Assembly (NCBI GenBank): GCA_009779835.1
Contig: WRBD01000001.1
Location: 100,788-164,787 of the forward strand
Reading direction: 5' to 3'
DNA length: 64,000 nucleotides
Origin: Defluviitaleaceae bacterium
Lineage (GTDB): Bacteria > Bacillota > Clostridia > Lachnospirales > WQUN01
The notes under the pieces are model-generated. The model was not told where the DNA came from and made no database searches. It saw only the letters and a program-made list of their open reading frames with translations. Positions 18,585-27,663 of this stretch are shown here, piece after piece (the stretch's first letter is position 1; each line of letters starts with the position of its first letter). The translations under genes and the position numbers were made by a program.

Positions 18585-19496
18585 ATGAAAAAAACCGTAG
18601 TAATGCTCTTGTCCGTAACCGCTTTGATTTTATTCGCACCGCTGTATGTCCGTGCAAATTCCGAAATAACGGTAAAGGTAAACGGAAATGTAGTTGAGTT
18701 AGACCAAAGCCCGATAATTATAGATGAGGAACTTCTTTTGCCTGTGCGTGGGGTGTTTGAAGCAATGGGCTTTGAAGTTTTCTGGAACGACCGCACACGA
18801 ACCGTGCATCTTGTCTATAAAATAGAGCGTTTTGTCGCCGATGACGAAATGGAGCATCTTACCGAGCATTTTACCGATGACGAAATAGAGAATATGCTCC
18901 GTTACAATGCCGAGTTTACTATGACAGTTGGAAGATATCATTTCCGCCGGTGGGGCAAGGCATGGGACATTGATACCCCTGTTCAAATAATTGATGACAG
19001 GGCAATGTTCCCTTTAAGTGCACTCTCCGCACCGTTTGGCATAGTAAATGCATCAGCGTTTGGCACAGATGCTGCATGGGACAGTGAACAAAAGATTGCT
19101 GAAATATACATGCACAGCGTACCTGAGGGAGTGCAACCAATAGACATTTCTGCGTACGAGCCGCTTACATTTTTTGTTGTTTCCGCAACAGGAGAGATTG
19201 AACAAATGGAAGCTACAGTCGCCTACAGAACAGGTGATATTTACGAAAAATGGGCAGAATTAAATGGCTTCACAAATACTTACGTTGTTAATACTTATCC
19301 TTCGAGCTTATATGTGATGATTAGTACTGTATCAATATTTGACCCAATGCCTGAAATTTTTGTGCTAATCGTGACACATACAAATGAGCTTGAAACACGC
19401 ATAAATGGCGAGTATGGTGCGGCGTTGATTGAATCATTGGAGCGTACATTGCGCGGATTTTTATACTTCGATAATTTTATAGTGAATTTAAGGTGA
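18585..19496 (+). CDS. Secreted stalk-domain (copper amine oxidase N-terminal-like) protein
   Basis: 303 residues with ATG at 18585 after GAGAGGTG. A signal peptide (KKTVVMLLSVTALILFAPLYVRA) is followed by a copper amine oxidase N-terminal-like stalk domain: ITVKVNGNVVELDQSPIII, LLLPVRGVFEAMGFEVFWND and the related second half. In Clostridia this domain anchors or displays secreted proteins and does not imply amine oxidase activity. The rest (about 190-300) has no recognised family. It may share its transcript with the protease upstream. Confidence 0.8.
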   Translation: MKKTVVMLLSVTALILFAPLYVRANSEITVKVNGNVVELDQSPIIIDEELLLPVRGVFEAMGFEVFWNDRTRTVHLVYKIERFVADDEMEHLTEHFTDDEIENMLRYNAEFTMTVGRYHFRRWGKAWDIDTPVQIIDDRAMFPLSALSAPFGIVNASAFGTDAAWDSEQKIAEIYMHSVPEGVQPIDISAYEPLTFFVVSATGEIEQMEATVAYRTGDIYEKWAELNGFTNTYVVNTYPSSLYVMISTVSIFDPMPEIFVLIVTHTNELETRINGEYGAALIESLERTLRGFLYFDNFIVNLR

Positions 19497-19499
19497 TTT

Positions 19500-19769
19500 A
19501 TGGAGGATGTAGTAAGCCTTGATTGTAGTGGCTTCCGTTATGCTTCATTATGCACCTGCCCATTTTGGCGTGGTGCTGGAGATACATCAGGTTCTATGGA
19601 ACGCTCCCTTTTGGCAACGGCATTAGGTGAAATTGCAAGCTACAGCGTAGCCAGAGATGTACCCGCCGCAAGAGTTGTGTTACTGTATGGCAGGGAACAT
19701 GTATTCTTAATTCCACACGGAGCAAAGCTGCCCTTTGTGCCGAAGGGGAAGGTTTTTAGGATGCGATAA
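19500..19769 (+). CDS. Hypothetical protein
   Basis: An 89-residue frame starting three bases after the stalk-domain gene; AAGGTGA precedes the ATG closely. Cysteines cluster early (LDCSGFRYASLCTCPFW), and the second half is hydrophobic and basic (ARVVLLYGREHVFLIPHG). No family recognised. It may be real and coupled to the upstream gene, or the rest of a longer lost gene. Confidence 0.4.
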   Translation: MEDVVSLDCSGFRYASLCTCPFWRGAGDTSGSMERSLLATALGEIASYSVARDVPAARVVLLYGREHVFLIPHGAKLPFVPKGKVFRMR

Positions 19770-19786
19770 ATTGGAAGAATAAATGT

Positions 19787-20629
19787 TTAATCCCATATTT
19801 TCCATGCGCAATATGAACCGTATATGCTCCCTGCTTCTAATCCTCCGTTTCTGTGATTCAGTAATTCTGATACTGTAACAAGTTGAAAGTCTTGTTCTAT
19901 AAGGCTTGGAATTACGCGTTCCATTGCCTGTGCTGTTGTCTGATGTATGTCATGAAGTAAAATAACTGAACCGTCTTCAACTTGGCTCATGATTCTGTAG
20001 TAAATAATGTCTGCATCTCTATCCCGCCAGTCAAGAGGGTCAAGAGTCCACTTTACTATCCCGTAACCTAATTCTGTGGATATATTCACGATTCTTTCGT
20101 CTGTGATACCAAAAGGTGGACGATATATGGGCAGCGAGATACCCGTTATTGATTCTATTGCGGCACTTGCAGATTGTATTTCGCTAACTACTTCGTTGTC
20201 GGACAGCGAGGTTAAACGGACGTGTGTTTGAGAATGATTTGCGATTTCGTTGCCGAGATTAACCGCGCGGATTAATGTGTCCCGATATGAATCCAGCCTG
20301 TTGCCTACCACAAAGAACGTCGCCCTGCCATCGTACTGCTCCAATAGGTCTAATATTTTATCTGTATACGGTGATGGTCCATCATCAAAAGTAAGTGCTA
20401 CCATGCCCCGGCTTGGAGGCATTGTTGGCGGAGGTTTGGTAGGCTCAGGTGAAGGTTGTGCCGTAGGGGGAGTATGTGTCTCTTCCGGCACTGTAGTTGT
20501 CACAGTCGGTTCAATAGATCCTATCCGGTTAGGCTGAAACGTGTTTAAATCATTATTCGGTTCAATAATTGAACACCCGACCGATAAAATGATTGCGAAA
20601 ATCGTAAATACATAAATTATTTTTTTCAT
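19787..20629 (-). CDS. Lipoprotein polysaccharide deacetylase (CE4)
   Basis: 280 residues with a lipoprotein signal (FAIILSVGC, lipid on Cys19), a Thr/Pro-rich spacer of about 50 residues and a NodB-homology domain. Motif 1 is TFDDGPSP (near residue 83), motif 2 HSQTH, motif 3 RPPFG, motif 4 DPLDWRDRD and motif 5 LLHDIH, so the metal site and catalytic residues look complete. It probably removes N-acetyl groups from peptidoglycan or another surface glycan on the outer face of the membrane. Confidence 0.92.
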   Translation of the reverse strand: MKKIIYVFTIFAIILSVGCSIIEPNNDLNTFQPNRIGSIEPTVTTTVPEETHTPPTAQPSPEPTKPPPTMPPSRGMVALTFDDGPSPYTDKILDLLEQYDGRATFFVVGNRLDSYRDTLIRAVNLGNEIANHSQTHVRLTSLSDNEVVSEIQSASAAIESITGISLPIYRPPFGITDERIVNISTELGYGIVKWTLDPLDWRDRDADIIYYRIMSQVEDGSVILLHDIHQTTAQAMERVIPSLIEQDFQLVTVSELLNHRNGGLEAGSIYGSYCAWKIWD

Positions 20630-20686
20630 TAATATCTCCTGCGCTTATATTTTGGGAATGCCTCTCACCGATTGTACTTATATTAG

Positions 20687-20740
20687 TGAATACTGTAAAG
20701 ATATTGCCTCTGTCAAACATTCGGGAGTTTATATTATAAT
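20687..20740. promoter_or_regulatory. Overlapping divergent promoters
   Basis: On the minus strand TTGACA (20716-20711) and TATTCA (20692-20687), spaced 18, face the deacetylase gene. On the plus strand TATAAT at 20735-20740 faces the beta-glucuronidase gene, with a weak -35. Confidence 0.5.
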
Positions 20741-20773
20741 TATCCCACCAATTTAAAAAAGGATGTGTCGCGC

Positions 20774-22543
20774 ATGAAAAAAACGGGCGAGTTTCAAGAG
20801 AGCATTCATCTTGTAGGTTATGAGGAAAAATATCGGGCAAAATTAATCAAAAACAGTGTTATTGCTGATTTTGGACGCGAAAAAGAATCATTGGACGGCT
20901 ACTGGAATTATGCAATTGACCAATACGACACTTGCTTGCGTCAAAAATGGTTTGAGGAAGTTTACGAAAGCGAAAACGGATTAGAGTATCCGGTTGATTT
21001 CAGCTTTGACACATGGGAGAGAATAAAAGTTCCATCGTGTTGGAACACACAAGAAGAACGTTTGCATCTATACGAAGGTACAATTGTGTATACTCGTCGC
21101 TTTAAATACAAAAACCACGGTGAGGACAGGGTTTTTATTAAATTCGGCGCATCAAGCTACCAATCCATTGTTTTTGTAAACAAGCAATTCATGGGAACCC
21201 ATTTGGGCGGCGACACGCCTTTTTTTATAGAAGTAACCGGTGTTTTGCAAAAAGACAATCGTATTATTGTCGCGGTTAATAATACTCGCCGCCGCACCAA
21301 TGTCCCCTGCGAAAACACAGATTGGTTCAACTACGGAGGAATGCATCGCGGCGTTGAAATTTTGCGTTTGCCCAAGTCATTTATTCAAGGTTTTAAAATA
21401 AATTTGCAACCCGGTTCCGAATATAAAAAAATAGATGCATCGGTTTTGATTAACGGGTGCGATAGCGGCACAGCGAAGCTTACCATCCCCGAATTGAACA
21501 TAGATGCAAATATTCCTATAAATGATGGCAAAGGTTCTGTAAGTATTGAAGCCGTGCCGAAGTTATGGGATGTGGATAACCCGAAGCTGTACGATGTTCA
21601 GGTCACTTATGAAAACGATATCATAGCCGAAAAAATAGGCTTCCGTGAAATTAAGGTTTCGGGGGAAGATATTTTATTAAACGGCAAAAAAGTGTTTTTA
21701 CGCGGCGTATGCGCCCATGAAGAAAGCGTGGAAAATGGACGTGCAATAACCGAAGATGAAATTCGCACAAATTACAAACTTGCAAAAGAGATGAACTGCA
21801 ATTTTATGCGTCTTGCACATTATCCGCACACAGAAAAAGCGGCACAAATAGCGGACGAAGTAGGTATGATGTTATGGGAAGAAATTCCTGTATATTGGGC
21901 TATTGAATTTGGCAACCCGTTAACATACGATGACGCGGAAAATCAATTGCTGGAGCTAATAAACAGGGATTACAACCGTGCAAGCGTTATTATTTGGTCG
22001 GTTGGTAATGAAAATGAAGATACCGATTCCCGTCTTGCCTTCATGAGCAAATTGACAAAAACAGCCAAGTATACAGACTCCACGCGTCTTGTAAGTGCCG
22101 CTTGTTTAATTGACATGAGCCAACATAAAATAATGGACAGACTATGTGATTATGTAGACGTGATAGGTATAAACGAGTATTTTGGCTGGTACAACCCCGA
22201 TTTTTCGGAACTGTTGCAAGTTTTTGAAAACAGTGACCCCAAGAAACCCGTTATCATAAGTGAGTTTGGCGCATGTGCAATGCCCGGTATGCGCGGTACG
22301 AAAGACGAGCTATTTACGGAAGACAAGCAGCTTCATGTATTCCGGCAACAGATAGACGCTTTCAAGATAGGGCCTTCCTATTTAAGCGGAGTATGCCCTT
22401 GGATTTTCTTCGACTTCCGTTGTCCGCGCCGCACAAATGTTTTGCAAGGCTATTACAACCGCAAGGGCTTATTGTCCCCGAACAAAAAGCATAAAAAACT
22501 GGCCTTCTACGCAATGCAGGAATTTTATCGGGAGATAAATTAA
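20774..22543 (+). CDS. Beta-glucuronidase, glycoside hydrolase family 2
   Basis: 589 residues, intracellular (no signal). Sugar-binding jelly roll, immunoglobulin-like and TIM-barrel domains follow in the family order. NTDWFNYGGMHRGVEI and RLAHYPH are typical of beta-glucuronidases; the acid/base Glu lies in WSVGNENE (about 411) and the nucleophile in IISEFG (about 497). The size matches bacterial GUS (about 600). ATG at 20774 is chosen over a GTG three codons before, which is too near the GGA ribosome site. It would release glucuronate for UxaC. Confidence 0.9.
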   Translation: MKKTGEFQESIHLVGYEEKYRAKLIKNSVIADFGREKESLDGYWNYAIDQYDTCLRQKWFEEVYESENGLEYPVDFSFDTWERIKVPSCWNTQEERLHLYEGTIVYTRRFKYKNHGEDRVFIKFGASSYQSIVFVNKQFMGTHLGGDTPFFIEVTGVLQKDNRIIVAVNNTRRRTNVPCENTDWFNYGGMHRGVEILRLPKSFIQGFKINLQPGSEYKKIDASVLINGCDSGTAKLTIPELNIDANIPINDGKGSVSIEAVPKLWDVDNPKLYDVQVTYENDIIAEKIGFREIKVSGEDILLNGKKVFLRGVCAHEESVENGRAITEDEIRTNYKLAKEMNCNFMRLAHYPHTEKAAQIADEVGMMLWEEIPVYWAIEFGNPLTYDDAENQLLELINRDYNRASVIIWSVGNENEDTDSRLAFMSKLTKTAKYTDSTRLVSAACLIDMSQHKIMDRLCDYVDVIGINEYFGWYNPDFSELLQVFENSDPKKPVIISEFGACAMPGMRGTKDELFTEDKQLHVFRQQIDAFKIGPSYLSGVCPWIFFDFRCPRRTNVLQGYYNRKGLLSPNKKHKKLAFYAMQEFYREIN

Positions 22544-22571
22544 GAATAATTCAATAAAACATTTATTTTGT

Positions 22572-22600
22572 TTGAAAAAATTTTTCAGTTATATTATAAT
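22572..22600 (+). promoter_or_regulatory. Promoter of the ilv genes
   Basis: TTGAAA (22572) and TATAAT (22595) are exactly 17 bases apart, 36 bases before the ilvD start. The leader is too short for a T-box or attenuator. Confidence 0.75.
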
Positions 22601-22635
22601 CCTGTAATTGTACATTTTTGTAGGAGGCGTTTTTC

Positions 22636-24291
22636 ATGCATAGTGATTTTGTGACAAAAGGAAATAAGGTTGTTCCGCACCGCTCGCTGTTCAAATCAAT
22701 GGGATATACAGACGAGGAACTTGCAAAACCGTTAATCGGAATTGCGAACGCACACAGCGAGGTCGTTCCCGGTCACATTCACTTGGATGATATTTCAGAA
22801 GCCGTAAAGAAAGGAATTCTTGCGGCAGGAGGAACGCCTATTGAATTTCCTTCAATCGGTGTTTGCGACGGAATTTCGATGGGGCATATCGGAATGAAAT
22901 ATTCTTTGCCCAGCCGCGAATTAATTGCGGATTCTGTGGAGTCGATGGTGCTTGCACACGCGTTTGACGCGGTTGTACTTATTCCTAACTGCGATAAAAT
23001 TGTTCCCGGGATGTTAATGGCGGCGGCAAGGCTGAATATTCCTGCTATTGTGATAAGCGGCGGCCCTATGTTAGCCGGTCGCGTTGCCGGGCGAGCCGTT
23101 AGTCTTTCGCAAACATTTGAAGCAGTGGGCGCACACGCCGCGGGTAAAATAGATGACGAAACTTTACAGGAATACGAAGACCAATCCTGTCCGACTTGCG
23201 GTTCATGCTCGGGAATGTTCACCGCAAACAGCATGAACTGTATTACAGAAGCCCTCGGAATGGGACTGCCCGGAAACGGGACAACCCCTGCTGTTTTCGC
23301 GGAGCGTCTGCGCCTTGCGAAACAAGCGGGTAAGCAAATTATGCACCTTTATAATGAAGGAATAAGACCCCGCGACATTATGACGAAAAATGCGTTTCTT
23401 AATGCGCTTACGCTTGATATGGCACTTGGTTGCAGTACAAACAGTATGCTTCACCTTCCCGCGATTGCGTACGAAGCCGGCGTTGATTTGCCATTGACGC
23501 TTGCAAACGAAATTAGCGCGAAAACCCCGAATTTATGCCGTCTTGCACCCGCAGGCCCGCACCATATCGAAGATTTATACAATGCGGGCGGCGTTCCTGC
23601 TGTGCTAAAAGAACTTTCCACATTGGGGATTATCCACTTGGATGAAAAAACAGTAGCGGGCAAGCTTGGCGATATGGTATCAAAAGCAGTAAATCGCAAC
23701 CCGGAAGTAATTCGCCCCGCAAACAATCCGTTTTCACCCGTTGGCGGAATAATTGTTCTTACAGGAAACCTGGCAGAAAACGGAAGCGTTGTAAAACGTT
23801 CTGCCGTTGCTGATGAAATGATGAAAACAAGCGGTAAAGCCCGTGTTTTTGAAAGTGAAGAAGAATGTGCCGAAGCAATTTACGGCAACAAAATCAAGCC
23901 GGGCGACGTAGTTGTAATTCGCTACGAAGGCCCGAAAGGTGGGCCGGGAATGCGCGAAATGCTGAATCCCACCGCCGCGCTTATGGGAATGGGTCTTGGT
24001 ACGCAGGTTTCGCTAATCACAGATGGTCGTTTTTCAGGCGCGTCACGCGGTGCGTGTATCGGTCACGTTTCGCCGGAAGCCGCAATCGGCGGGTTAATCG
24101 GGCTTGTTGAGGAAGGCGATAAAATCGACATAGACATAAACGCGGGAACGCTTCACCTAGACGTTCCCGATGATGTAATTGAAGAACGTCGCAAAAAATG
24201 GAGCGCACCCGAGCAGAAAGATTTAAAAGGATATCTCGCACGTTATCAAAAATTAGTAACAGGTGCTGATAAGGGCGCGGTTTTAGTCTAA
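22636..24291 (+). CDS. ilvD: Dihydroxy-acid dehydratase
   Basis: Dehydrates 2,3-dihydroxy-isovalerate and -methylvalerate in valine and isoleucine synthesis. The 551 residues include [13 protein letters not shown] and [18 protein letters not shown] with the cysteines of the Fe-S cluster, and near the end [19 protein letters not shown]. In the first loop the sequence is [14 protein letters not shown], with Gly where some family members have Cys, as in other clostridial enzymes. AGGAGGC precedes the ATG. First gene of ilvD-ilvB-ilvN-ilvC. Confidence 0.97.
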   Translation: MHSDFVTKGNKVVPHRSLFKSMGYTDEELAKPLIGIANAHSEVVPGHIHLDDISEAVKKGILAAGGTPIEFPSIGVCDGISMGHIGMKYSLPSRELIADSVESMVLAHAFDAVVLIPNCDKIVPGMLMAAARLNIPAIVISGGPMLAGRVAGRAVSLSQTFEAVGAHAAGKIDDETLQEYEDQSCPTCGSCSGMFTANSMNCITEALGMGLPGNGTTPAVFAERLRLAKQAGKQIMHLYNEGIRPRDIMTKNAFLNALTLDMALGCSTNSMLHLPAIAYEAGVDLPLTLANEISAKTPNLCRLAPAGPHHIEDLYNAGGVPAVLKELSTLGIIHLDEKTVAGKLGDMVSKAVNRNPEVIRPANNPFSPVGGIIVLTGNLAENGSVVKRSAVADEMMKTSGKARVFESEEECAEAIYGNKIKPGDVVVIRYEGPKGGPGMREMLNPTAALMGMGLGTQVSLITDGRFSGASRGACIGHVSPEAAIGGLIGLVEEGDKIDIDINAGTLHLDVPDDVIEERRKKWSAPEQKDLKGYLARYQKLVTGADKGAVLV

Positions 24292-24317
24292 ATATAACGG
24301 AAACGAAGGTGAATAAA

Positions 24318-25997
24318 TTGCAACTTAACGGAGCGGAAATTTTAATTGAATGTCTGCTTGAGCAAGGCGTAGACACAATCTTTGGCTTTCCGGGTGGGCG
24401 GGTAATTCCCATCTATGACGCACTGTATAAATATAAGGATAAGATTAATCATTATTTGACAAGCCACGAGCAAGGCGCGTCGCACGCGGCGGACGGTTAT
24501 GCGCGTTCCACGGGGAAAGTTGGTGTTTGCTTGGCAACTTCCGGCCCGGGCGCGACAAATCTTGTTACGGGAATTGCGACGGCATACATGGATTCTTCAC
24601 CGATGGTGGCAATTACGGGCAACGTGCCTGTTCCTATGCTTGGAAAAGACAGTTTCCAAGAAGTTGACATCACGGGAATTACAATGCCTATTACAAAACA
24701 TAATTTCATTGTAAAAGATGTAAACGAACTTGCGGAAACAGTTCGCCAGGCGTTTCATATTGCGCGAAGCGACAGACCCGGCCCCGTTCTTATTGATATT
24801 CCTTCCGATATACAAACCGCTTCTTGTAATTTTTCCGCGAAAACGCCGCTTGCAGCTGTTCGTGAAAGCACGCGGATTACTCCGCAAAAATTAAACGAAG
24901 CGGCGGAGTTAATTCATGCCGCAAAGAGACCACTCATCTACACGGGCGGCGGAGTAATTGCTTCCGAAGCGTCGGCGGAACTTTGTGAATTTGCGGCGAT
25001 ATTGGGCGCGCCTGTTTGCGTTAGCGCGATGGGAATCGGCGGTTTTCCGTCGTCGAATGAAATGCATGTCGGCATGATTGGAATGCATGGCACAGCCGTC
25101 GCAAACACTCTCGCAACCGAATGTGATTTTTTAATTGCAATAGGCGCGCGTTTTTCTGACAGAGTTGTAAATAACGCAAACGGTTTTGCCTCGGGTGCGA
25201 AAGTTCTTCATATTGACATCGACGCGGCGGAAATTGATAAAAATATTTGTACAGCTTATTCGATTGTGGGCGATGTTAAAAAAGTTTTATCGTTGTTAAA
25301 TCCGCTTTTGAAAAAACAAGATTGCACGGAATGGAAAAATCGCGTAAGCGAATTAAAAGCAAAATATCCGAATGTCCAAAGGGAAGCAAGCGGCGCGCTT
25401 GAAGGGCAATATGTAATTCAACGTCTTAGCGCACTTGCGGCGGATAAAGCAATTTTTGTAACAGATGTTGGGCAGCATCAGATGTGGGCGTGTTTAAATC
25501 TTCAAATAGAAGAGCCGCGAAAATTTATTACATCGGGCGGGCTTGGCACAATGGGCTTCGGTCTTGGCGCGGCAGTCGGCGCGGCGGTCGCGAATCCCGG
25601 CGTTCCTGTTATAAATATCGCGGGTGACGGTTGCTTCCGAATGAACAGTATTGAACTCGCAACCGCAGTTGAATATGATTTGCCGGTCATAGAAGTTGTA
25701 ATTAATAATCATGTTTTGGGAATGGTTCGGCAGTGGCAAAAATTATTTTTCGGGAAAAGATATTCGGCAACGTCGTTGCATGGAAAAGTTACCGACTTTG
25801 TAAAATTATCCGAAGCATACGGTGCGGTGGCATTTAACGTAACAACGCCCGAAGAAGTTGACGACGCGATTTTAAAAGCACTCGCGTTGAAAAAACCCTG
25901 CGTTATTAACTGTGAAATTGGTCAGGACGAAAGTGTTTTCCCGATGGTTCCACTTGGAAAAGGCGTAGGTCAGTTTATTTTGAAGGAGGCGGAATAA
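24318..25997 (+). CDS. ilvB: Acetolactate synthase, catalytic subunit
   Basis: ThDP-dependent condensation of pyruvate with pyruvate or 2-oxobutyrate. The TTG at 24318 has AAGGTG seven bases upstream and gives the usual N-terminus LNGAEILIE (559 residues); a GTG nine bases earlier overlaps the ribosome site. FGFPGGRVIPIYDAL, the catalytic Glu in LTSHEQGASHAADGYAR, GPGATNLVTGIA, and the ThDP motif GDGCFRMNSIELATAVEYDLPV...NN are present. The small subunit gene starts one base after the stop. Confidence 0.96.
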   Translation: MQLNGAEILIECLLEQGVDTIFGFPGGRVIPIYDALYKYKDKINHYLTSHEQGASHAADGYARSTGKVGVCLATSGPGATNLVTGIATAYMDSSPMVAITGNVPVPMLGKDSFQEVDITGITMPITKHNFIVKDVNELAETVRQAFHIARSDRPGPVLIDIPSDIQTASCNFSAKTPLAAVRESTRITPQKLNEAAELIHAAKRPLIYTGGGVIASEASAELCEFAAILGAPVCVSAMGIGGFPSSNEMHVGMIGMHGTAVANTLATECDFLIAIGARFSDRVVNNANGFASGAKVLHIDIDAAEIDKNICTAYSIVGDVKKVLSLLNPLLKKQDCTEWKNRVSELKAKYPNVQREASGALEGQYVIQRLSALAADKAIFVTDVGQHQMWACLNLQIEEPRKFITSGGLGTMGFGLGAAVGAAVANPGVPVINIAGDGCFRMNSIELATAVEYDLPVIEVVINNHVLGMVRQWQKLFFGKRYSATSLHGKVTDFVKLSEAYGAVAFNVTTPEEVDDAILKALALKKPCVINCEIGQDESVFPMVPLGKGVGQFILKEAE

Positions 25998-25998
25998 A

Positions 25999-26490
25999 AT
26001 GCGTCATATCCTTTCAATTGTTGTGATTAATAACGCGGGTGTTCTCGGGCGCGTTGTAGGATTATTCAGCCGCCGTGGTTATAACATCGACAGCCTTAGC
26101 GTCGGAACTTCCGAAGACCAGCGCTACGCGCGGATTACTGTTTCCGTTCAAGGTGACGACCAGGTTGTCGCACAAATCCAAAAGCAAGTTGCGAAACTTG
26201 TTGATGTTCAAGATGTGTTTGAACTAAAACCGGAATGTGCAATTTTCCGCGAGTTATGCCTTGTAAAAGTAGAAGCAACCGCAGCAGCGCGGCCCGATAT
26301 TTTTAATGTGGCAAGCGTATTCCGCGCAAACATTATAGATGTTTCCACAAAAACAATCACGATGGAGCTAAACGGCGACTTGGATAAAACCAACGCCTTC
26401 ATCGAATTGATGAAACCATACGGGATTTTAGAAATTGTGCGTACCGGTTTGGCGGCAATCGCACGCGGTGCTGAGAAGGCTAAAATTTAA
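25999..26490 (+). CDS. ilvN: Acetolactate synthase, regulatory subunit
   Basis: 163 residues with an N-terminal ACT domain (HILSIVVINNAGVLGRVVGLFSRRGYNIDSLSVG) and the C-terminal small-subunit domain (LVKVEATAAARPDIFNVASVFRANIIDVS). The subunit activates the catalytic chain and carries the valine feedback site. Length is that of the IlvH type. Ribosome site GGAGGCGG overlaps the end of ilvB. Confidence 0.95.
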   Translation: MRHILSIVVINNAGVLGRVVGLFSRRGYNIDSLSVGTSEDQRYARITVSVQGDDQVVAQIQKQVAKLVDVQDVFELKPECAIFRELCLVKVEATAAARPDIFNVASVFRANIIDVSTKTITMELNGDLDKTNAFIELMKPYGILEIVRTGLAAIARGAEKAKI

Positions 26491-26538
26491 TGACTTAAAA
26501 AGCTAATTAAAAAACCATAAAAATAGGAGGAAACAAAA

Positions 26539-27531
26539 ATGGCAAAATTGTATTACCAGAATGACTGTGATTTAGGAATGCTAAAGGGCAAAAAAGTAGC
26601 AATTATCGGCTATGGAAGCCAAGGACATGCTCACGCTCTTAACTTGAAAGAGTCGGGTGTGGACGTTGTTGTCGGTTTAAACGCGGGCAACCCTCATGCA
26701 GAAGACGCAAAAGCCGCAGGTTTGGAAACCGCTCTTACGGCGGACGCGGCGAAAATGGCGCAAATTATTGTAATTCTTGTGCCGGATGAGCTTGGCCCGG
26801 TAATTTTTGAAAATGATATCAGACCGAATCTTTCCGCAGGCGATTATTTAATGTTTGCGCACGGTTTTAATATACATTACGGTCAAATTGTTCCGCCGAA
26901 AGATGTAAACGTGTTTATGATTGCGCCGAAAGGCCCGGGTCATACCGTTCGCAGTCAATATCAAGAAGGCAAAGGCGTTCCCGCGCTTGTTGCGGTTTAT
27001 CAGGATGCAACCGGCGACACGCTTAAAACCGCGCTTGGTTATGCGGCAGGAATCGGTTCCGCGCGTGCGGGAATTCTTGAAACTACATTTAAAGAAGAAA
27101 CCGAAACAGATTTGTTCGGTGAGCAAGCTGTTCTTTGCGGCGGCGTTTCCGAGTTAATGAAAGCCGGGTTTGATACGCTTGTTGAAGCCGGATATTCGCC
27201 TGAAGCCGCATATTTCGAGTGCATTCACGAAATGAAATTAATCATAGACATGGTTGTTCAAGGCGGGCTTTCCTATATGCGTTACTCCATCTCCGACACC
27301 GCTGAATACGGCGATTACATGATTGGCAAACGCATTATCACCGATGAAACCAAAAAAGAGATGAAAAAAGTTTTAGGTGAAATCCAAGACGGAACATTTG
27401 CCAAAAACTGGATTTTAGAAAACAAAGCAAACCGCGCAGGTTTTATGGCAAAACGACGCATCGAGCAAGAACTTCCTGTTGAAAAAGTTGGAGAAACTTT
27501 ACGCGGAATGATGAGCTGGTTGAAAAAATAA
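26539..27531 (+). CDS. ilvC: Ketol-acid reductoisomerase, class I
   Basis: Isomerises and reduces acetolactate or acetohydroxybutyrate with NAD(P)H and magnesium. The 330 residues fit the short class I. The Rossmann motif is [30 protein letters not shown] and the acidic metal ligands in [13 protein letters not shown] and [12 protein letters not shown] are visible. TAGGAGG precedes the ATG. Last of the ilv run; cimA follows after a hairpin leader. Confidence 0.97.
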   Translation: MAKLYYQNDCDLGMLKGKKVAIIGYGSQGHAHALNLKESGVDVVVGLNAGNPHAEDAKAAGLETALTADAAKMAQIIVILVPDELGPVIFENDIRPNLSAGDYLMFAHGFNIHYGQIVPPKDVNVFMIAPKGPGHTVRSQYQEGKGVPALVAVYQDATGDTLKTALGYAAGIGSARAGILETTFKEETETDLFGEQAVLCGGVSELMKAGFDTLVEAGYSPEAAYFECIHEMKLIIDMVVQGGLSYMRYSISDTAEYGDYMIGKRIITDETKKEMKKVLGEIQDGTFAKNWILENKANRAGFMAKRRIEQELPVEKVGETLRGMMSWLKK

Positions 27532-27579
27532 AAAATTTTCTGGAATTTCACCCCGGAATCCTCACAAACTTTTATTAGA

Positions 27580-27637
27580 AATCGCGCATTATCGCGTGGT
27601 GAGCTAAACGAATGCTTCCCACGCGATTAGCGCGATT
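27580..27637 (+). promoter_or_regulatory. Long hairpin in the cimA leader
   Basis: AATCGCG-n-ATCGCGTGG (27580-27599) pairs with CCACGCGAT-n-CGCGATT (27619-27637). No T-run follows. It lies between ilvC and cimA, so it could slow RNA decay or tune expression of cimA. Confidence 0.55.
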
Positions 27638-27663
27638 AGCTACATAATAAAGGAGTTGATTAT

